This document shows, in pieces, positions 35,182 through 44,681 of a stretch of 64,000 nucleotides of DNA. The notes under the pieces were generated by a model. The model was not told the origin of the DNA, did not search any database, and saw only the letters and a list, made by a program, of their open reading frames with translations. The position numbers and the translations under genes were made by a program. This stretch comes from Candidatus Hydrogenedens sp. (lineage in GTDB: Bacteria; Hydrogenedentota; Hydrogenedentia; Hydrogenedentales; CAITNO01). Where the stretch lies: contig JAAYJV010000135.1 in NCBI GenBank assembly GCA_012522755.1, positions 1-64,000 of the forward strand, written 5' to 3'. Every line of letters starts with the position of its first letter. Position 1 is the first letter of the stretch.

Positions 35182-36687
35182 TTAAAAAGAGACGCGAACG
35201 CCTCCGTAAATATTGGTGTTGTCCTGGAACTGGCCGAAGAAACTGTAATTGTGCCTTCCCAGGAAAATATTTCCGCCAAAGTCCACGGTCCAGTTGTCGT
35301 TGATCTTATAGGTGATATTGGGACGCAGATAGCCATCGGCGTCTGAGGGACTGCCATAGGCGAAGAGGGAAAGAATCAGATTCTGCTGCATCAGCTGTTT
35401 GGTAAGGCGCAAGGTGAAGAGATGGCGGTCCTGATCACGGGCATGCATGAAGAAAGGCAGCGTTCTCTTATAGGCGCGATAACGCATCATGTGTTCCAGA
35501 TAATACTGGACACTGGCTGTAAATTCATGGCCAATTTCCCGTTCATAACCTATGAGCAAACGGAATTCACTGTTGTTCACAAAAGGATTGGAACCGGAGC
35601 GATCCTGATAGGAATCATAATAGCCAATCTCAATATTGGCGATTCCTTTGCCCAGAGCCCCGCGGAGACTTGCCCCATAGGCACGGAGCTTGGGGAATAC
35701 AGCCCGTGACGGAATCAGCTGCATGCCTCCGGGACTCTTCCAATAGCCTGAGTAGCCATAGAAAGCCAGTTGCGTACTGCCGATGTTTCTATAAAGCCGG
35801 AGGGCCACCTCGTCATTGTCAAACCAGTCTTTCGGCTCCTGCGTCTGGAGGCGCTGGCTTCGGCCCACAGTGCGGCCGTGCATGGGACTGAAATAACTGA
35901 AGCGTTTCCCGGTAATATAGCGGTCCGGGTTGAAACGGGGAGCATAGGCCACTTCAACATTCATCACATCATTGAACCATCCCACACGGAGGGCATTGGA
36001 AGGCGCTTTGAGGTATTCCACATCGCGGCCACTGAAATAGGAACGCCAGTCCTTGGGGAAAAGATCATTGATGAACAACATGTCTCCTGTCCCCCAGGTG
36101 AGCACTTGTCGGCCGATACGGAAGTCCAGAGAATCCACCGGTGTCCAGGTGAGCCTCAATTGCCGGATATCAATGCGGGCACGCTCCTCCACGGCATCGA
36201 AAACACTGTCGCCGGTGAACTCGATGAATACCCGGTCCCAGCCTTTGTCGGTTTTCAATTGAAGGCGCATTTCACCCAGAGTGGCATCTTTGGACTGAGC
36301 ACGATCGGAAGTGATTCGGCTGCCGCCCCGCACATCCCAGAATCCGTGGAAGTCCAGAGGCGACTCTTTTTTCTCTGTCTTGAGAGTGTCTTTTTCTTCT
36401 TCAGGAACAGACAATCCCTCGAGACCTGCTGGCAAGGCCGGTTCCAAACCGGCTGGCAAGGAAGGTTCAGCCTTCTCCTGATCTGCGGCTTCCAGTCCTG
36501 CAGGTAAAGCAGGTTCCAGTCCAGCGGGCAAAGACGGCTCCAGACCCGCCGGCAAGGCTGGCTCCGTCTTCTCCTGAGACACTGCTTCGAGGCCCGGCGG
36601 CAAAGCAGGTTCAGAAGCCTGAAGTGCGGGCATCACGAGAAAGATCAGGATACAGAGCCATCCACAAAGAGTATTTCCGACACGCAT
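35182..36687 (-). CDS. Outer-membrane beta-barrel protein (DUF1302/alginate-export-like)
   Basis: A 501-residue exported protein. A signal peptide spans residues 1-24. A low-complexity linker with six PALPAGLE-type octads covers 27-90. A beta-barrel of alternating hydrophobic strands follows from about 110 to the end, ending in Phe, the outer-membrane assembly signature. The segment LRLTWTPVDSLDFRIGRQVLTWGTGD resembles DUF1302 proteins, which occur with MMPL exporters and LolA-like partners. Here those two genes lie directly upstream. The ATG at 36687 was chosen from AAGGGA six bases upstream; an in-frame ATG at 36714 would add nine residues before the signal. Confidence 0.78.
   Translation of the reverse strand: MRVGNTLCGWLCILIFLVMPALQASEPALPPGLEAVSQEKTEPALPAGLEPSLPAGLEPALPAGLEAADQEKAEPSLPAGLEPALPAGLEGLSVPEEEKDTLKTEKKESPLDFHGFWDVRGGSRITSDRAQSKDATLGEMRLQLKTDKGWDRVFIEFTGDSVFDAVEERARIDIRQLRLTWTPVDSLDFRIGRQVLTWGTGDMLFINDLFPKDWRSYFSGRDVEYLKAPSNALRVGWFNDVMNVEVAYAPRFNPDRYITGKRFSYFSPMHGRTVGRSQRLQTQEPKDWFDNDEVALRLYRNIGSTQLAFYGYSGYWKSPGGMQLIPSRAVFPKLRAYGASLRGALGKGIANIEIGYYDSYQDRSGSNPFVNNSEFRLLIGYEREIGHEFTASVQYYLEHMMRYRAYKRTLPFFMHARDQDRHLFTLRLTKQLMQQNLILSLFAYGSPSDADGYLRPNITYKINDNWTVDFGGNIFLGRHNYSFFGQFQDNTNIYGGVRVSF
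36418..36609 (-). repeat. Coding repeat: six (P)(A/S)LPAGLE octads
   Basis: Six copies of the eight-residue unit at protein residues 27-34, 43-50, 51-58, 59-66, 75-82 and 83-90, separated by short QEK-type spacers. DNA repeats track the protein repeats, so copy number may vary by slippage. This is a linker before the barrel. Confidence 0.8.
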
Positions 36688-36738
36688 GCAAATCCCTTTC
36701 AAAACAGCCGGCAAAAGAAGCCGTCGCCCTGTACCCTG

Positions 36739-37536
36739 TTATTTAAGATATTGACGGGGTGCACGGCGCATAAAACGTTCCGTAAAAATATTTTCCGCCA
36801 GGCCCACATTGTAGTCAACACTGAGATATTCAATAGTTGTCTCACTGCCTGCATTGACATCTTTCATCAGATTTTTTGTAACTGTGGGAAAACCATCGAT
36901 GGTATCCACTTCCAGGGCTTCGCCTGTCCGGTAAATGGTACCATTTTTTTCGTATTCCATTTTAACAGGAATAAAGGTTGTTTTATGAATATATACTGTA
37001 TAGGAATCAAATTCCACGGAAGAAGGGTTTTTCGGTGTGTTTTTGATCACGTAGAAATTGTCCGTTGTTTCAACAAGCTCATGATGGTCTTCTTCAATGC
37101 TTCGGCCGGATACGTCTTCATAGAAGAAAGTGGAGCCCACAAAGCTGGTTCGTTTGTCTGTAGCCGCAATTTGCCGAACAGCGTCCAGAGCGGGAAGATA
37201 CAACCATCTGTCGTCATCTTTTCCCACATGCTTCCACACCATAAAGACCATTTCGCGCACATCAGCGGGGCTGTTGAAATAGACATAGAACTGCTGTTCT
37301 TCATTCTTGTCATCGGCATTGCGCCGTAGAATCACGAATTCTCTTTCACGGACATTGCCTTGTTTGTCCTTGATACTCATCTTGACTTTAGCGCGTCCAT
37401 CAGCACCCTGATAATAGGCCGCTTCATTGGCTTTTTTAACGATTTCTTCCACTGAGAGTGTTTCCTCAGCCTGGCTTGCAATACTCAGAACCAGAAACAA
37501 ACTCATCGCAATCAGCACATGTACACTTTTCATCAT
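36739..37536 (-). CDS. Outer membrane lipoprotein-sorting protein, LolA-like
   Basis: A 265-residue periplasmic protein with a signal peptide (residues 1-23). It matches the PF17131 LolA-like family that accompanies MMPL transporters: KANEAAYYQGADGRAKVKM, VFMVWKHVGKDDDRWLYLPALDAVRQI and FVGSTFFYEDVSGRSIEEDHHEL. Proteins of this group are thought to bind lipids in the periplasm. They sit between an MMPL exporter and an outer-membrane barrel; here the order is exporter, this protein, barrel, with gaps of 35 and 51 bases. Classic LolA function is unlikely, since it would need LolCDE and LolB. Confidence 0.85.
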   Translation of the reverse strand: MMKSVHVLIAMSLFLVLSIASQAEETLSVEEIVKKANEAAYYQGADGRAKVKMSIKDKQGNVREREFVILRRNADDKNEEQQFYVYFNSPADVREMVFMVWKHVGKDDDRWLYLPALDAVRQIAATDKRTSFVGSTFFYEDVSGRSIEEDHHELVETTDNFYVIKNTPKNPSSVEFDSYTVYIHKTTFIPVKMEYEKNGTIYRTGEALEVDTIDGFPTVTKNLMKDVNAGSETTIEYLSVDYNVGLAENIFTERFMRRAPRQYLK

Positions 37537-37571
37537 GGTGGAATCTCCTTATGTTAAAACTTTTGTTTCTT

Positions 37572-40490
37572 TCAGGATTGCTGCTCTTCTTCCGTTTTAC
37601 AGGATTCACGCCGGGACATGACAAAGCAAATACTCCCGGAAACCAGAACCACCGCCAGGCTCACCAGCGACAGGCCTGTCCAGGTCATATTCACAAACTG
37701 TTCCACATTGATTGCCACGGTGGCTGTGGCGATTACAGCCGTGACAATACAGGTGCCGCAGCGACAGGTGATCTTGCAGATTTTGTCTTGCGGGAAAAGC
37801 AGTTTCTCAAGCACTTTGATCATGGCGGGCACGAAGAACAAGGTTGCAAGCCCGGCACAGGCCAGAATTCCGGCCATGAAAAAACCCACTGTGTTATAAG
37901 GCACCAGCGGAGCAGCCAACAAGGGGGTGAATCCTATGGCAACGGCAATAACATTTCTCGTAATGGCACGGACAGGTTCACCATAAACCAGAGGACAGGC
38001 CTCCTTCCAGTTTCCTTTCAGGTCGTGATATTCGCGACTGCGTGACAGGAAGTGAATGGCGAAGTCCACGGCAAGGCCGAGAGTCAGCGAAGAAAGTACG
38101 GCGACAGGCATATCATAGTCTTTGCCGATGAGGCCGACAACACCGTAAATGAGGGCTATGGTCACTGTCAGCGGGATCATGGAAATAAGACCCCAGAGCC
38201 CCGAACGGAAAAGAATGGTCATCATCAACAGGACAATGAGAAAACTTCCGAGAAAAGCCATGAGCATGCCGCCCACCATCTTTTCCTGCCAGACCACGTT
38301 GATATAGGTCAGACCGAACCAGTCATGTTTGAGGCCCAGCGGCGGAGGATTGTTGGCTATAAACTCGTCCACAACCTCTGTCACACGTTTCATATCCTGG
38401 TTGTTACCGCTCTTCAACTGGATCCAGATACTGGTCTGCCTGTAGTCATGGGTCACAAAATGGCTGAGATCCTGAGGGCGGTGACTGCTCTCAAAGGTAA
38501 TGAGACATTGAGCGACAGCCCGGGCATTGTCTGGAATTCTGTAGTAATCAGGATTCCCTTCCATCAACTCACGATATACCGTTTTCACAATGTCAGCGAT
38601 AGTGTTGCACTTGCCGACAGTACCTGTATTGTACAGAACTTTCTGCAGCTCTTCTATATAGGCCAGTGCTTCAGGTTGCTTGAAAATGTCATCTCTCTGC
38701 TCTTCCAAGTCGAGGAACAGCAGCAGATCTTCCCAGGCATCGACCAGAATTTCGGCCTCTTCATCCTCTTCTTCCGCAGTCATGAACCTTTCCGTAGCGG
38801 CATCAAGACGGTCTTCCGTTTCTTCACGAAGCAGCTCACGCAATGCCTGAGCGTTTTGACTTTCCGCGCCTTTGTCGTTCAACAATTGTGCTACGGTCAG
38901 AAGTTCAGCCTGTTGTGATTCCTCAAGATCCATCTCAGCCACGGCCGCACGCATGCGCTTTTCCAGATCTTCGGCATAGCCGCTGACAGCCACTTCTTCC
39001 TCTCCCGGCTGAAGAGCGAGATAGGCCATATAGGTTCCGCCGAAATGTTCGTTCAGGACACGATCAGCCACACGGATGGGATGGCTCGCTTTGAACCATC
39101 GCGTGGGGTTGTCATTGACCTGGATCTGAGAGATACCATAAACGGCAACGGCTCCGAGAAGAACGGCTCCCACTAGAACCAGACGGGCACGGTGGTAGGT
39201 GAACACACCGAGCCTGAGCAGAAAACGTCCCAGCCTGGTGGACGTATCCGGTCCGGCATTGGCATCTTCACTGGGCATGGTTCCGAAACGTTCCAGCGTT
39301 TTTTCCGGCAAGAGCATGATATAGGCCGGGATAAAGGTCATGGTGAAGAACCAGGCGATCATAATACCTATGGCCACGAAGATCCCGAAGATCTGTACGG
39401 GCGGAATGGGCGTTATAGCCAGAGAGGCGAATCCCGCTGCTGAGGTGAGCGAAGTATAGAGCATGGCTGAAAAAAGAGTATCCATGACATGCTCAATGGC
39501 AACACGCCTGTCTTTGAACTTCTGATATCTGTCAAAGAAGAAACTCAGAATATGGATGGAGTCCAGTATGGAGATGGGCATGATGAAAATGGGAATCATG
39601 GAGCTCATGATATGAATGGTATTGCCCGTTACAATGAGCAATCCCATATTGATCATCACGACATAGACAGCCAGAATCATGGGCGCCAGAATCAGCACAA
39701 ACTTTCTGAAGAAATAGAGCATGAGCAGGAAGATGACAAGCATGGCCAGAGGGGCGGAAATAGCCATCTGTATGAACATTTCCACGCCGAAGGTGTCATT
39801 TGCAACGGGCAGCCCTGTTATATGCCATTCTTCACTCCCCTCAAAGCCGGCAATTTTGCCTTGCAGTTTCGTAGAGATGCGATGGCTGAGATCTTTGGAA
39901 GTGATCGGCAGATACATGGCCAAAGCCTTGCCACTCTCAGAAACAAGTGTTCCCTGCAGAAAAGGAATCTTTGCGGCCCGTTCACGAACGGCAACGGCCT
40001 CTTCCTCCGTTTCCGGCGGATCTTTCATAAGCCATTCAAACTTGACTTCTCCCGGTCCGCCCTGCTCAATATTGTCGACTGTGGAGGGGGCGATGATATC
40101 CATGGGTACCACGCCGGCAAGGGGGTCATCCAGTCCGATGGCCTCGCCGCGAAGGGTCTGAGCATATTCCGTGAGTTCATGAACATAAGCCAGGGTCTTC
40201 GTATTGAAGACCCCTTCGGGGTGACTGTCATTGACCACGCCGACGACAATGATCTCGTAGAGATCAAAAACCTCTTTCATTTTGTTATGATAAATGCGGA
40301 CAGGCTCTGACTCGCTGAGCATGTTTTCCGGATCGGTGTCCACCTTTACTGGGTACAGTGGCAAGGAGCCCGGGAAAAGGGTAGGCACAGCGACAGCAGT
40401 GATGAGAATAAGTGCACTGAGCACCATAATCCCGCTGATTGTCTTCGGATATTTGACTCCCAATCCAACAATTCGTTTACTGAAAGGCAT
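37572..40490 (-). CDS. MMPL/RND family exporter
   Basis: A 972-residue inner-membrane protein of the MMPL branch of RND transporters (HpnN-like lipid exporters). The first helix (SGIMVLSALILITAVAVP) is followed by a large periplasmic loop. Helices 2-6 contain HIMSSMIPIFIMPISILDSIHILSFFFDR, and a second half repeats the plan (LSSLTLGLAVDFAIHFLSRSREY). An extra pair of helices ends the protein. The periplasmic loop before the second half is highly acidic and helical. It is the first gene of the three-gene cluster, with AGGAGG upstream of the ATG. Proton-driven lipid or hopanoid transport to the outer membrane is inferred. Confidence 0.9.
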   Translation of the reverse strand: MPFSKRIVGLGVKYPKTISGIMVLSALILITAVAVPTLFPGSLPLYPVKVDTDPENMLSESEPVRIYHNKMKEVFDLYEIIVVGVVNDSHPEGVFNTKTLAYVHELTEYAQTLRGEAIGLDDPLAGVVPMDIIAPSTVDNIEQGGPGEVKFEWLMKDPPETEEEAVAVRERAAKIPFLQGTLVSESGKALAMYLPITSKDLSHRISTKLQGKIAGFEGSEEWHITGLPVANDTFGVEMFIQMAISAPLAMLVIFLLMLYFFRKFVLILAPMILAVYVVMINMGLLIVTGNTIHIMSSMIPIFIMPISILDSIHILSFFFDRYQKFKDRRVAIEHVMDTLFSAMLYTSLTSAAGFASLAITPIPPVQIFGIFVAIGIMIAWFFTMTFIPAYIMLLPEKTLERFGTMPSEDANAGPDTSTRLGRFLLRLGVFTYHRARLVLVGAVLLGAVAVYGISQIQVNDNPTRWFKASHPIRVADRVLNEHFGGTYMAYLALQPGEEEVAVSGYAEDLEKRMRAAVAEMDLEESQQAELLTVAQLLNDKGAESQNAQALRELLREETEDRLDAATERFMTAEEEDEEAEILVDAWEDLLLFLDLEEQRDDIFKQPEALAYIEELQKVLYNTGTVGKCNTIADIVKTVYRELMEGNPDYYRIPDNARAVAQCLITFESSHRPQDLSHFVTHDYRQTSIWIQLKSGNNQDMKRVTEVVDEFIANNPPPLGLKHDWFGLTYINVVWQEKMVGGMLMAFLGSFLIVLLMMTILFRSGLWGLISMIPLTVTIALIYGVVGLIGKDYDMPVAVLSSLTLGLAVDFAIHFLSRSREYHDLKGNWKEACPLVYGEPVRAITRNVIAVAIGFTPLLAAPLVPYNTVGFFMAGILACAGLATLFFVPAMIKVLEKLLFPQDKICKITCRCGTCIVTAVIATATVAINVEQFVNMTWTGLSLVSLAVVLVSGSICFVMSRRESCKTEEEQQS

Positions 40491-40656
40491 AAAGCTTCCT
40501 CCTTACAGAAAAAGTATTCCATGAGCAGCATACTGTTCCTGGAATACATGTCACACCACTATAACGCATTCTCCACGTTTAACAGTATAACACTTGTTTT
40601 TGTTCCGCACCAATGGGTAGGATATTTTATAATCGAAATTTTTGAAGGATTTTTTC

Positions 40657-41685
40657 ATGAAATCAGCTGCAAAACTCATCTTTATCGTTGGGGCTCCGCG
40701 CTCCGGTACAACCATGCTGGAACGCATCCTGTCCGCCCATTCTCTGGTTCAGGGCGGTCCGGAGCCGCATCTGATCACGCCCCTTGCCCATACAGGTATC
40801 TGGGATAAGGTGGAAAAGGCTCCCTATGATCATATTCTCGCTGCGGAAGCCCAGAAACTCTTTGTGTCACAGATGTCCGGAGGCGAACAGAACTATTACG
40901 ATGCTTGCCGGGCCTATTGCGATGTGCTCTACAGTCGTTTTCTGGAGGCGAAGGGCACAAAGATCTATTGTCTGGACAAGACACCTGCTTATGCGCTGGT
41001 TCTCCCCTTTCTCAGCCGGGTCTATCCCGATGCCTCTTATATTGTGCTGACCCGCCATCCTCTGGCTGTTTTTTCCTCCTTTGCCAATTCCTTTTTCGAT
41101 GGCGACTATCAGGCGGCCCACGATTATAATCCTGTAGTGGAACGCTATGTGCCTGCACTGGCCGCTTTTCTCAAAGAGGAGAGCACTCCCAAGCTTCATG
41201 TGCGCTACGAAGATCTTGTGAAAGATCCGGAACAATGGTTTGAGAAAATCTGTAATCACATCGGCATCCCTTATGAAGCGGAAGCGATCAATTATGGGGA
41301 CCGTCAGGACAAAGATCAGGTGAAAGGTCTGGGCGACCCCATCGGTGTAGCCAAACATTCGAGACCCACCACGGCATCAGTGAAGAAATGGGCCGCGGAA
41401 CTCCATGGCGATCCCTCCAAACTGGCTCTGGCCCGAAAAATGATAACAGCTTTGAATCCCGATGATCTGGCTCTGTGCGGTTATCCCACGGATATGCTCT
41501 GGCAAGCACTGGAAAATATTGACGAAAGCAATTTCAAGGCTCCGAAAAAAAGCAAGTTGACCCGGTACAGGCTGCAACGGAAACTGATCATGTTTTTCAG
41601 GCGTCTGGCCCGGAAAAGTGCCGTGTTCCGCAATCTGTTGAAAAAGTTGCGTCTGGCTGCAGATGTATTTCTTCGTGATGAATAA
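40657..41685 (+). CDS. PAPS-dependent sulfotransferase
   Basis: A 342-residue sulfotransferase of the Sulfotransfer_3 type. The 5'-PSB loop GAPRSGTT binds the PAPS phosphosulfate at residues 12-19, and the 3'-PB element is IVLTRHPLAVFSSFANS. It transfers sulfate from PAPS to a carbohydrate or other alcohol. No signal peptide is present, so it acts in the cytoplasm. The ATG at 40657 was chosen from GAAGG upstream; an earlier TTG at 40642 lies before that site. Sulfate import genes lie 5 kb away on the other strand. The C-terminal basic tail (KLTRYRLQRKLIMFFRRLARK) may touch a membrane. Confidence 0.88.
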   Translation: MKSAAKLIFIVGAPRSGTTMLERILSAHSLVQGGPEPHLITPLAHTGIWDKVEKAPYDHILAAEAQKLFVSQMSGGEQNYYDACRAYCDVLYSRFLEAKGTKIYCLDKTPAYALVLPFLSRVYPDASYIVLTRHPLAVFSSFANSFFDGDYQAAHDYNPVVERYVPALAAFLKEESTPKLHVRYEDLVKDPEQWFEKICNHIGIPYEAEAINYGDRQDKDQVKGLGDPIGVAKHSRPTTASVKKWAAELHGDPSKLALARKMITALNPDDLALCGYPTDMLWQALENIDESNFKAPKKSKLTRYRLQRKLIMFFRRLARKSAVFRNLLKKLRLAADVFLRDE

Positions 41686-41747
41686 GTTCCCCTGAAACTA
41701 TCGTAGACCGCCCTTTTCAGGCATTGAGTCACGTTGAGGATACAACC

Positions 41748-42668
41748 ATGAAAGACTATTTTTCCTTCTCATTTCTCCTTGTTCTTTTAACCATTTTTTT
41801 CTCCGTAACAGCCTTTGGAACGGACAGCCCGGAGGGCTTGCAACGTTTTTTGCAACGTTACCCGGAAGCGGATCTGGATGGAGACGGCATTTTATCCCGG
41901 GAGGAAGCGCGGACATTCCGCATGAAACTCTGGCAGGAAAATAAGAGTGCCGGGGAAGAACTGAGCCCTCCTGTTGCAGCAAAGGAAAGACCTGTTGTCA
42001 CACTGGGCAGTCCCAGCTACAAAGATCTCGCCTATGGAGAAAAAGAATTTCAACGCTTTGACCTCTGGCTTCCCAAAGGGCACCCTCTCCCCAGCCCCAC
42101 GCTCTTTTATCTCTCCGGCCGTAATACTGATGGCGATTTGCCAGCCCGGCTCTTCAGAGACTGTCTGCAGGAAGGCTGGGCTGTTTGCCTGGTATATGTG
42201 CAACCCGAAGAAAATGACGCTTCTGAAGAGCAGTGGCAAGACAGTCTGGCAGATCTGCGTACACTCCTGACTTTTTTCTCACAACAGGCTGTCGCTCATG
42301 GTATCCGTCCTGATTCCCTTTTCCTGTATGCCTCCGATGCCCTGGCATCTTATGCCTTATTAGGGAATCTGCTGGCGGCCAGTTTGGAAGAGTCCAGTAT
42401 AAAGCTGCGGGGAACGGCGTTGTATCTTTCCGGAAGAGAAGCCCTTCCTGAATCTCTGAAATCTGTCATGATCTCTTTATCACAGGAACATGAGCTTCCG
42501 GGAAAGTGCGCTCTCTTTCACAGAACGGATCTGGATCCGTCCTGGTTGGTATTTTCTGAAAATGTATCCGAAGGTCTCTGTTCTCTTCATCCCATTTCGG
42601 AGAATGAAACAGACCTGCATATATTGAAAACAATATTTCTTTTTTTTCATGACTCTTTGAAAGAATGA
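41748..42668 (+). CDS. Exported protein: EF-hand plus degenerate alpha/beta-hydrolase domain
   Basis: A 306-residue exported protein with a signal peptide at 1-24. A single EF-hand-like loop at about 43-58 (DLDGDGILSREEA) has Asp, Asp, Asp and Glu at calcium positions. Residues 85-300 read like a carboxylesterase/peptidase alpha/beta-hydrolase (YGEKEFQRFDLWLPKG), yet the nucleophile elbow is FLYASDALASYALLG with no GxSxG, and the oxyanion region is YLSGRNTDG. It may be a pseudoenzyme or a binding protein. The ATG at 41748 was chosen from GAGGA eight bases upstream. It sits between the sulfotransferase and GH20 genes. Confidence 0.6.
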   Translation: MKDYFSFSFLLVLLTIFFSVTAFGTDSPEGLQRFLQRYPEADLDGDGILSREEARTFRMKLWQENKSAGEELSPPVAAKERPVVTLGSPSYKDLAYGEKEFQRFDLWLPKGHPLPSPTLFYLSGRNTDGDLPARLFRDCLQEGWAVCLVYVQPEENDASEEQWQDSLADLRTLLTFFSQQAVAHGIRPDSLFLYASDALASYALLGNLLAASLEESSIKLRGTALYLSGREALPESLKSVMISLSQEHELPGKCALFHRTDLDPSWLVFSENVSEGLCSLHPISENETDLHILKTIFLFFHDSLKE

Positions 42669-42761
42669 AGTCCCCTTCCAAGGGTGAATATAAAAATGCA
42701 GGAAACACATGCTTCTCTGCTATGATCATTGCATCAGCCTCAATCGTCAAGGACATGCATC

Positions 42762-44639
42762 ATGAATTCATTTAAAAACAGTCTTTTCCTTTTTGCTGCT
42801 CTCCTCCTGCTTGGCGGATGTGTGACAACAGGCCCCGAAACCGAAGAAGAATTTGTCCTGCAAATGGAGACAACCCGGCAGCCTGTTGATCTTGAGAAAG
42901 CAGCTTTGCTGAAAAACAGAAAATTTCCCGACAGTTCACAGATCCTTTTTCTGCCTCAGCCCCGCCAGGTGCAGTTTGTCCCGGGAATCTATCTGGAATC
43001 AAAGGTATCTCCCACCATCCGCTTTGACGCTTCCCAATTGAAAGCGCAGGGCTATGAACTGACTGTTTGCGATGAAGGGATATTCATAACAGCCGCCGAT
43101 GAGGCCGGGCTCTTCTATGCCAGGCAGACACTGAGGCAGCTGGAACGCTATTATGAGGGCAGCAACCGCCTCCCAGCCGTACATATTGAAGACTGGCCCG
43201 ACTATCCCCATCGCGGCGTATTGCTCGATATTGCCCGAGACAAAATCCCAACGCTGGAAACACTTTACGAATATATTGATCTTCTGAGCCATTTGAAGTT
43301 CAACCAACTCCAATTGTATATGGAACACAGTTTCGCTTATCCCGGTCATGAAGTGGTCTGGCAGGATGCCTCTCCCCTCACGGCCGAGGATATCCGGGCT
43401 CTGGATCGTTATTGCGCCGATCGCCATATGGAGCTGGTGCCCAACCAGAACTCTTTCGGCCACATGGAACGTTGGCTGCGCCATGAGAAATACGCACATC
43501 TGGCTGAAATACCGGGAAGATCCGATCTTTGCGCCACCCATCCCGAAAGCATTCTTCTTTTGAAAGACATGTACAACCATATGCTCCCCTGTTTTTCGAG
43601 CAAGCAGGTCAATGTGGGCTGTGATGAAACCTTCACGCTGGGCCAGGGTGCGAGCCGGGAAGTTGTTGCCGAGTTGGGCAAAGGTCGTGTTTATTTGAAT
43701 TTTCTGACGCAGATTTCGGAGCTTGTCGCGGCTCATGGAAAAACAATGCAATTCTGGGGGGACATCATTCTGGAACATCCGGAACTGATAGCAGAATTGC
43801 CGAAAAATGTCATTGCCATGGAATGGGGTTATGAGGCCAATCACCCCTTTAATGACCGGGGTGAGCACTTTGCCCGTTCAGGGATCCCTTACTATGTGTG
43901 CCCCGGCACATCCAGTTGGAACTCCCTTCTCGGGAGAACAGACAATGCGCTTGCAAATCTGGAGCGGGCGGCTGCAAGCGGTTTGCAGCATGGCGCTATT
44001 GGTTATCTGATTACGGACTGGGGCGACAGCGGCCACTGGCAGTTCCCTTCCGTGTCTTATCTCCCCTTTGCCCGGGGCGCTTCTTTAAGCTGGGCCTATG
44101 AGGCCAATCTGAATCAGGATTTGACCGGAGCGGTTGATGTTCATATTTTTCACGATGACAAAGCTCTCCTGTCTCAGTCCCTCTTTGATCTTGGAAATGC
44201 GCATCAGCTCACCGGTGCTTCCAGAGCCAATTCCACGGCTTTCTATGGCTGGCTTCTTTATGCCATGGAGGGCGATCCTGCAGACGGATTCTTCAAAGGA
44301 GTGTCCACAGAGGGTATTGACCGGGCTGCAGCGGCACTTCAGGATGCCTTGACTCGTGTATCCCAGTCCCGATCCCAGCGCAGGGACAGCACACTCATGA
44401 AAAGAGAAATTACACTCAGTACACGGATGGCGCTGCTCTCTTTGTCCATCGGCAAGGCAAGACTGGAAAACAATTGCAGCACCTCAGCACTGCCCGCTGT
44501 ACGACGCCGTGAATTTTCTCTCGTTCTGGATTCCATCCTGGAAGAATATGCCCTGCTGTGGAATGCCCGGAACCGGCCGGGTGGATTGTCCGACAGTCTG
44601 GACAAGTTAAATCATCTGGGCCAACTTTTGAAAGGATGA
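42762..44639 (+). CDS. GH20-like beta-N-acetylhexosaminidase lipoprotein
   Basis: A 625-residue lipoprotein with a lipobox LLGGC at about 18-22. A small GH20b-like domain at 70-150 is followed by a TIM barrel beginning RGVLLDIARDKIPTLETLYEYID. The GH20 catalytic Asp-Glu pair lies in VNVGCDETF (Asp288, Glu289), where Glu is acid/base and Asp orients the substrate N-acetyl group. The family removes terminal GlcNAc or GalNAc. The ATG at 42762 was chosen because it precedes the lipoprotein signal exactly; an in-frame ATG-like start at 42729 lies outside it. Mature protein is likely anchored on the outer or inner membrane. Confidence 0.87.
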   Translation: MNSFKNSLFLFAALLLLGGCVTTGPETEEEFVLQMETTRQPVDLEKAALLKNRKFPDSSQILFLPQPRQVQFVPGIYLESKVSPTIRFDASQLKAQGYELTVCDEGIFITAADEAGLFYARQTLRQLERYYEGSNRLPAVHIEDWPDYPHRGVLLDIARDKIPTLETLYEYIDLLSHLKFNQLQLYMEHSFAYPGHEVVWQDASPLTAEDIRALDRYCADRHMELVPNQNSFGHMERWLRHEKYAHLAEIPGRSDLCATHPESILLLKDMYNHMLPCFSSKQVNVGCDETFTLGQGASREVVAELGKGRVYLNFLTQISELVAAHGKTMQFWGDIILEHPELIAELPKNVIAMEWGYEANHPFNDRGEHFARSGIPYYVCPGTSSWNSLLGRTDNALANLERAAASGLQHGAIGYLITDWGDSGHWQFPSVSYLPFARGASLSWAYEANLNQDLTGAVDVHIFHDDKALLSQSLFDLGNAHQLTGASRANSTAFYGWLLYAMEGDPADGFFKGVSTEGIDRAAAALQDALTRVSQSRSQRRDSTLMKREITLSTRMALLSLSIGKARLENNCSTSALPAVRRREFSLVLDSILEEYALLWNARNRPGGLSDSLDKLNHLGQLLKG

Positions 44640-44681
44640 GTGCATACTTTTGCCTCACGAAAACCGAAACAAAGGAATATG

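Noticed and set aside
36418..36609. CRISPR-like DNA repeat
   Set aside because: The periodicity follows codons of an exported protein in a single frame and there are no unique spacers of constant length.
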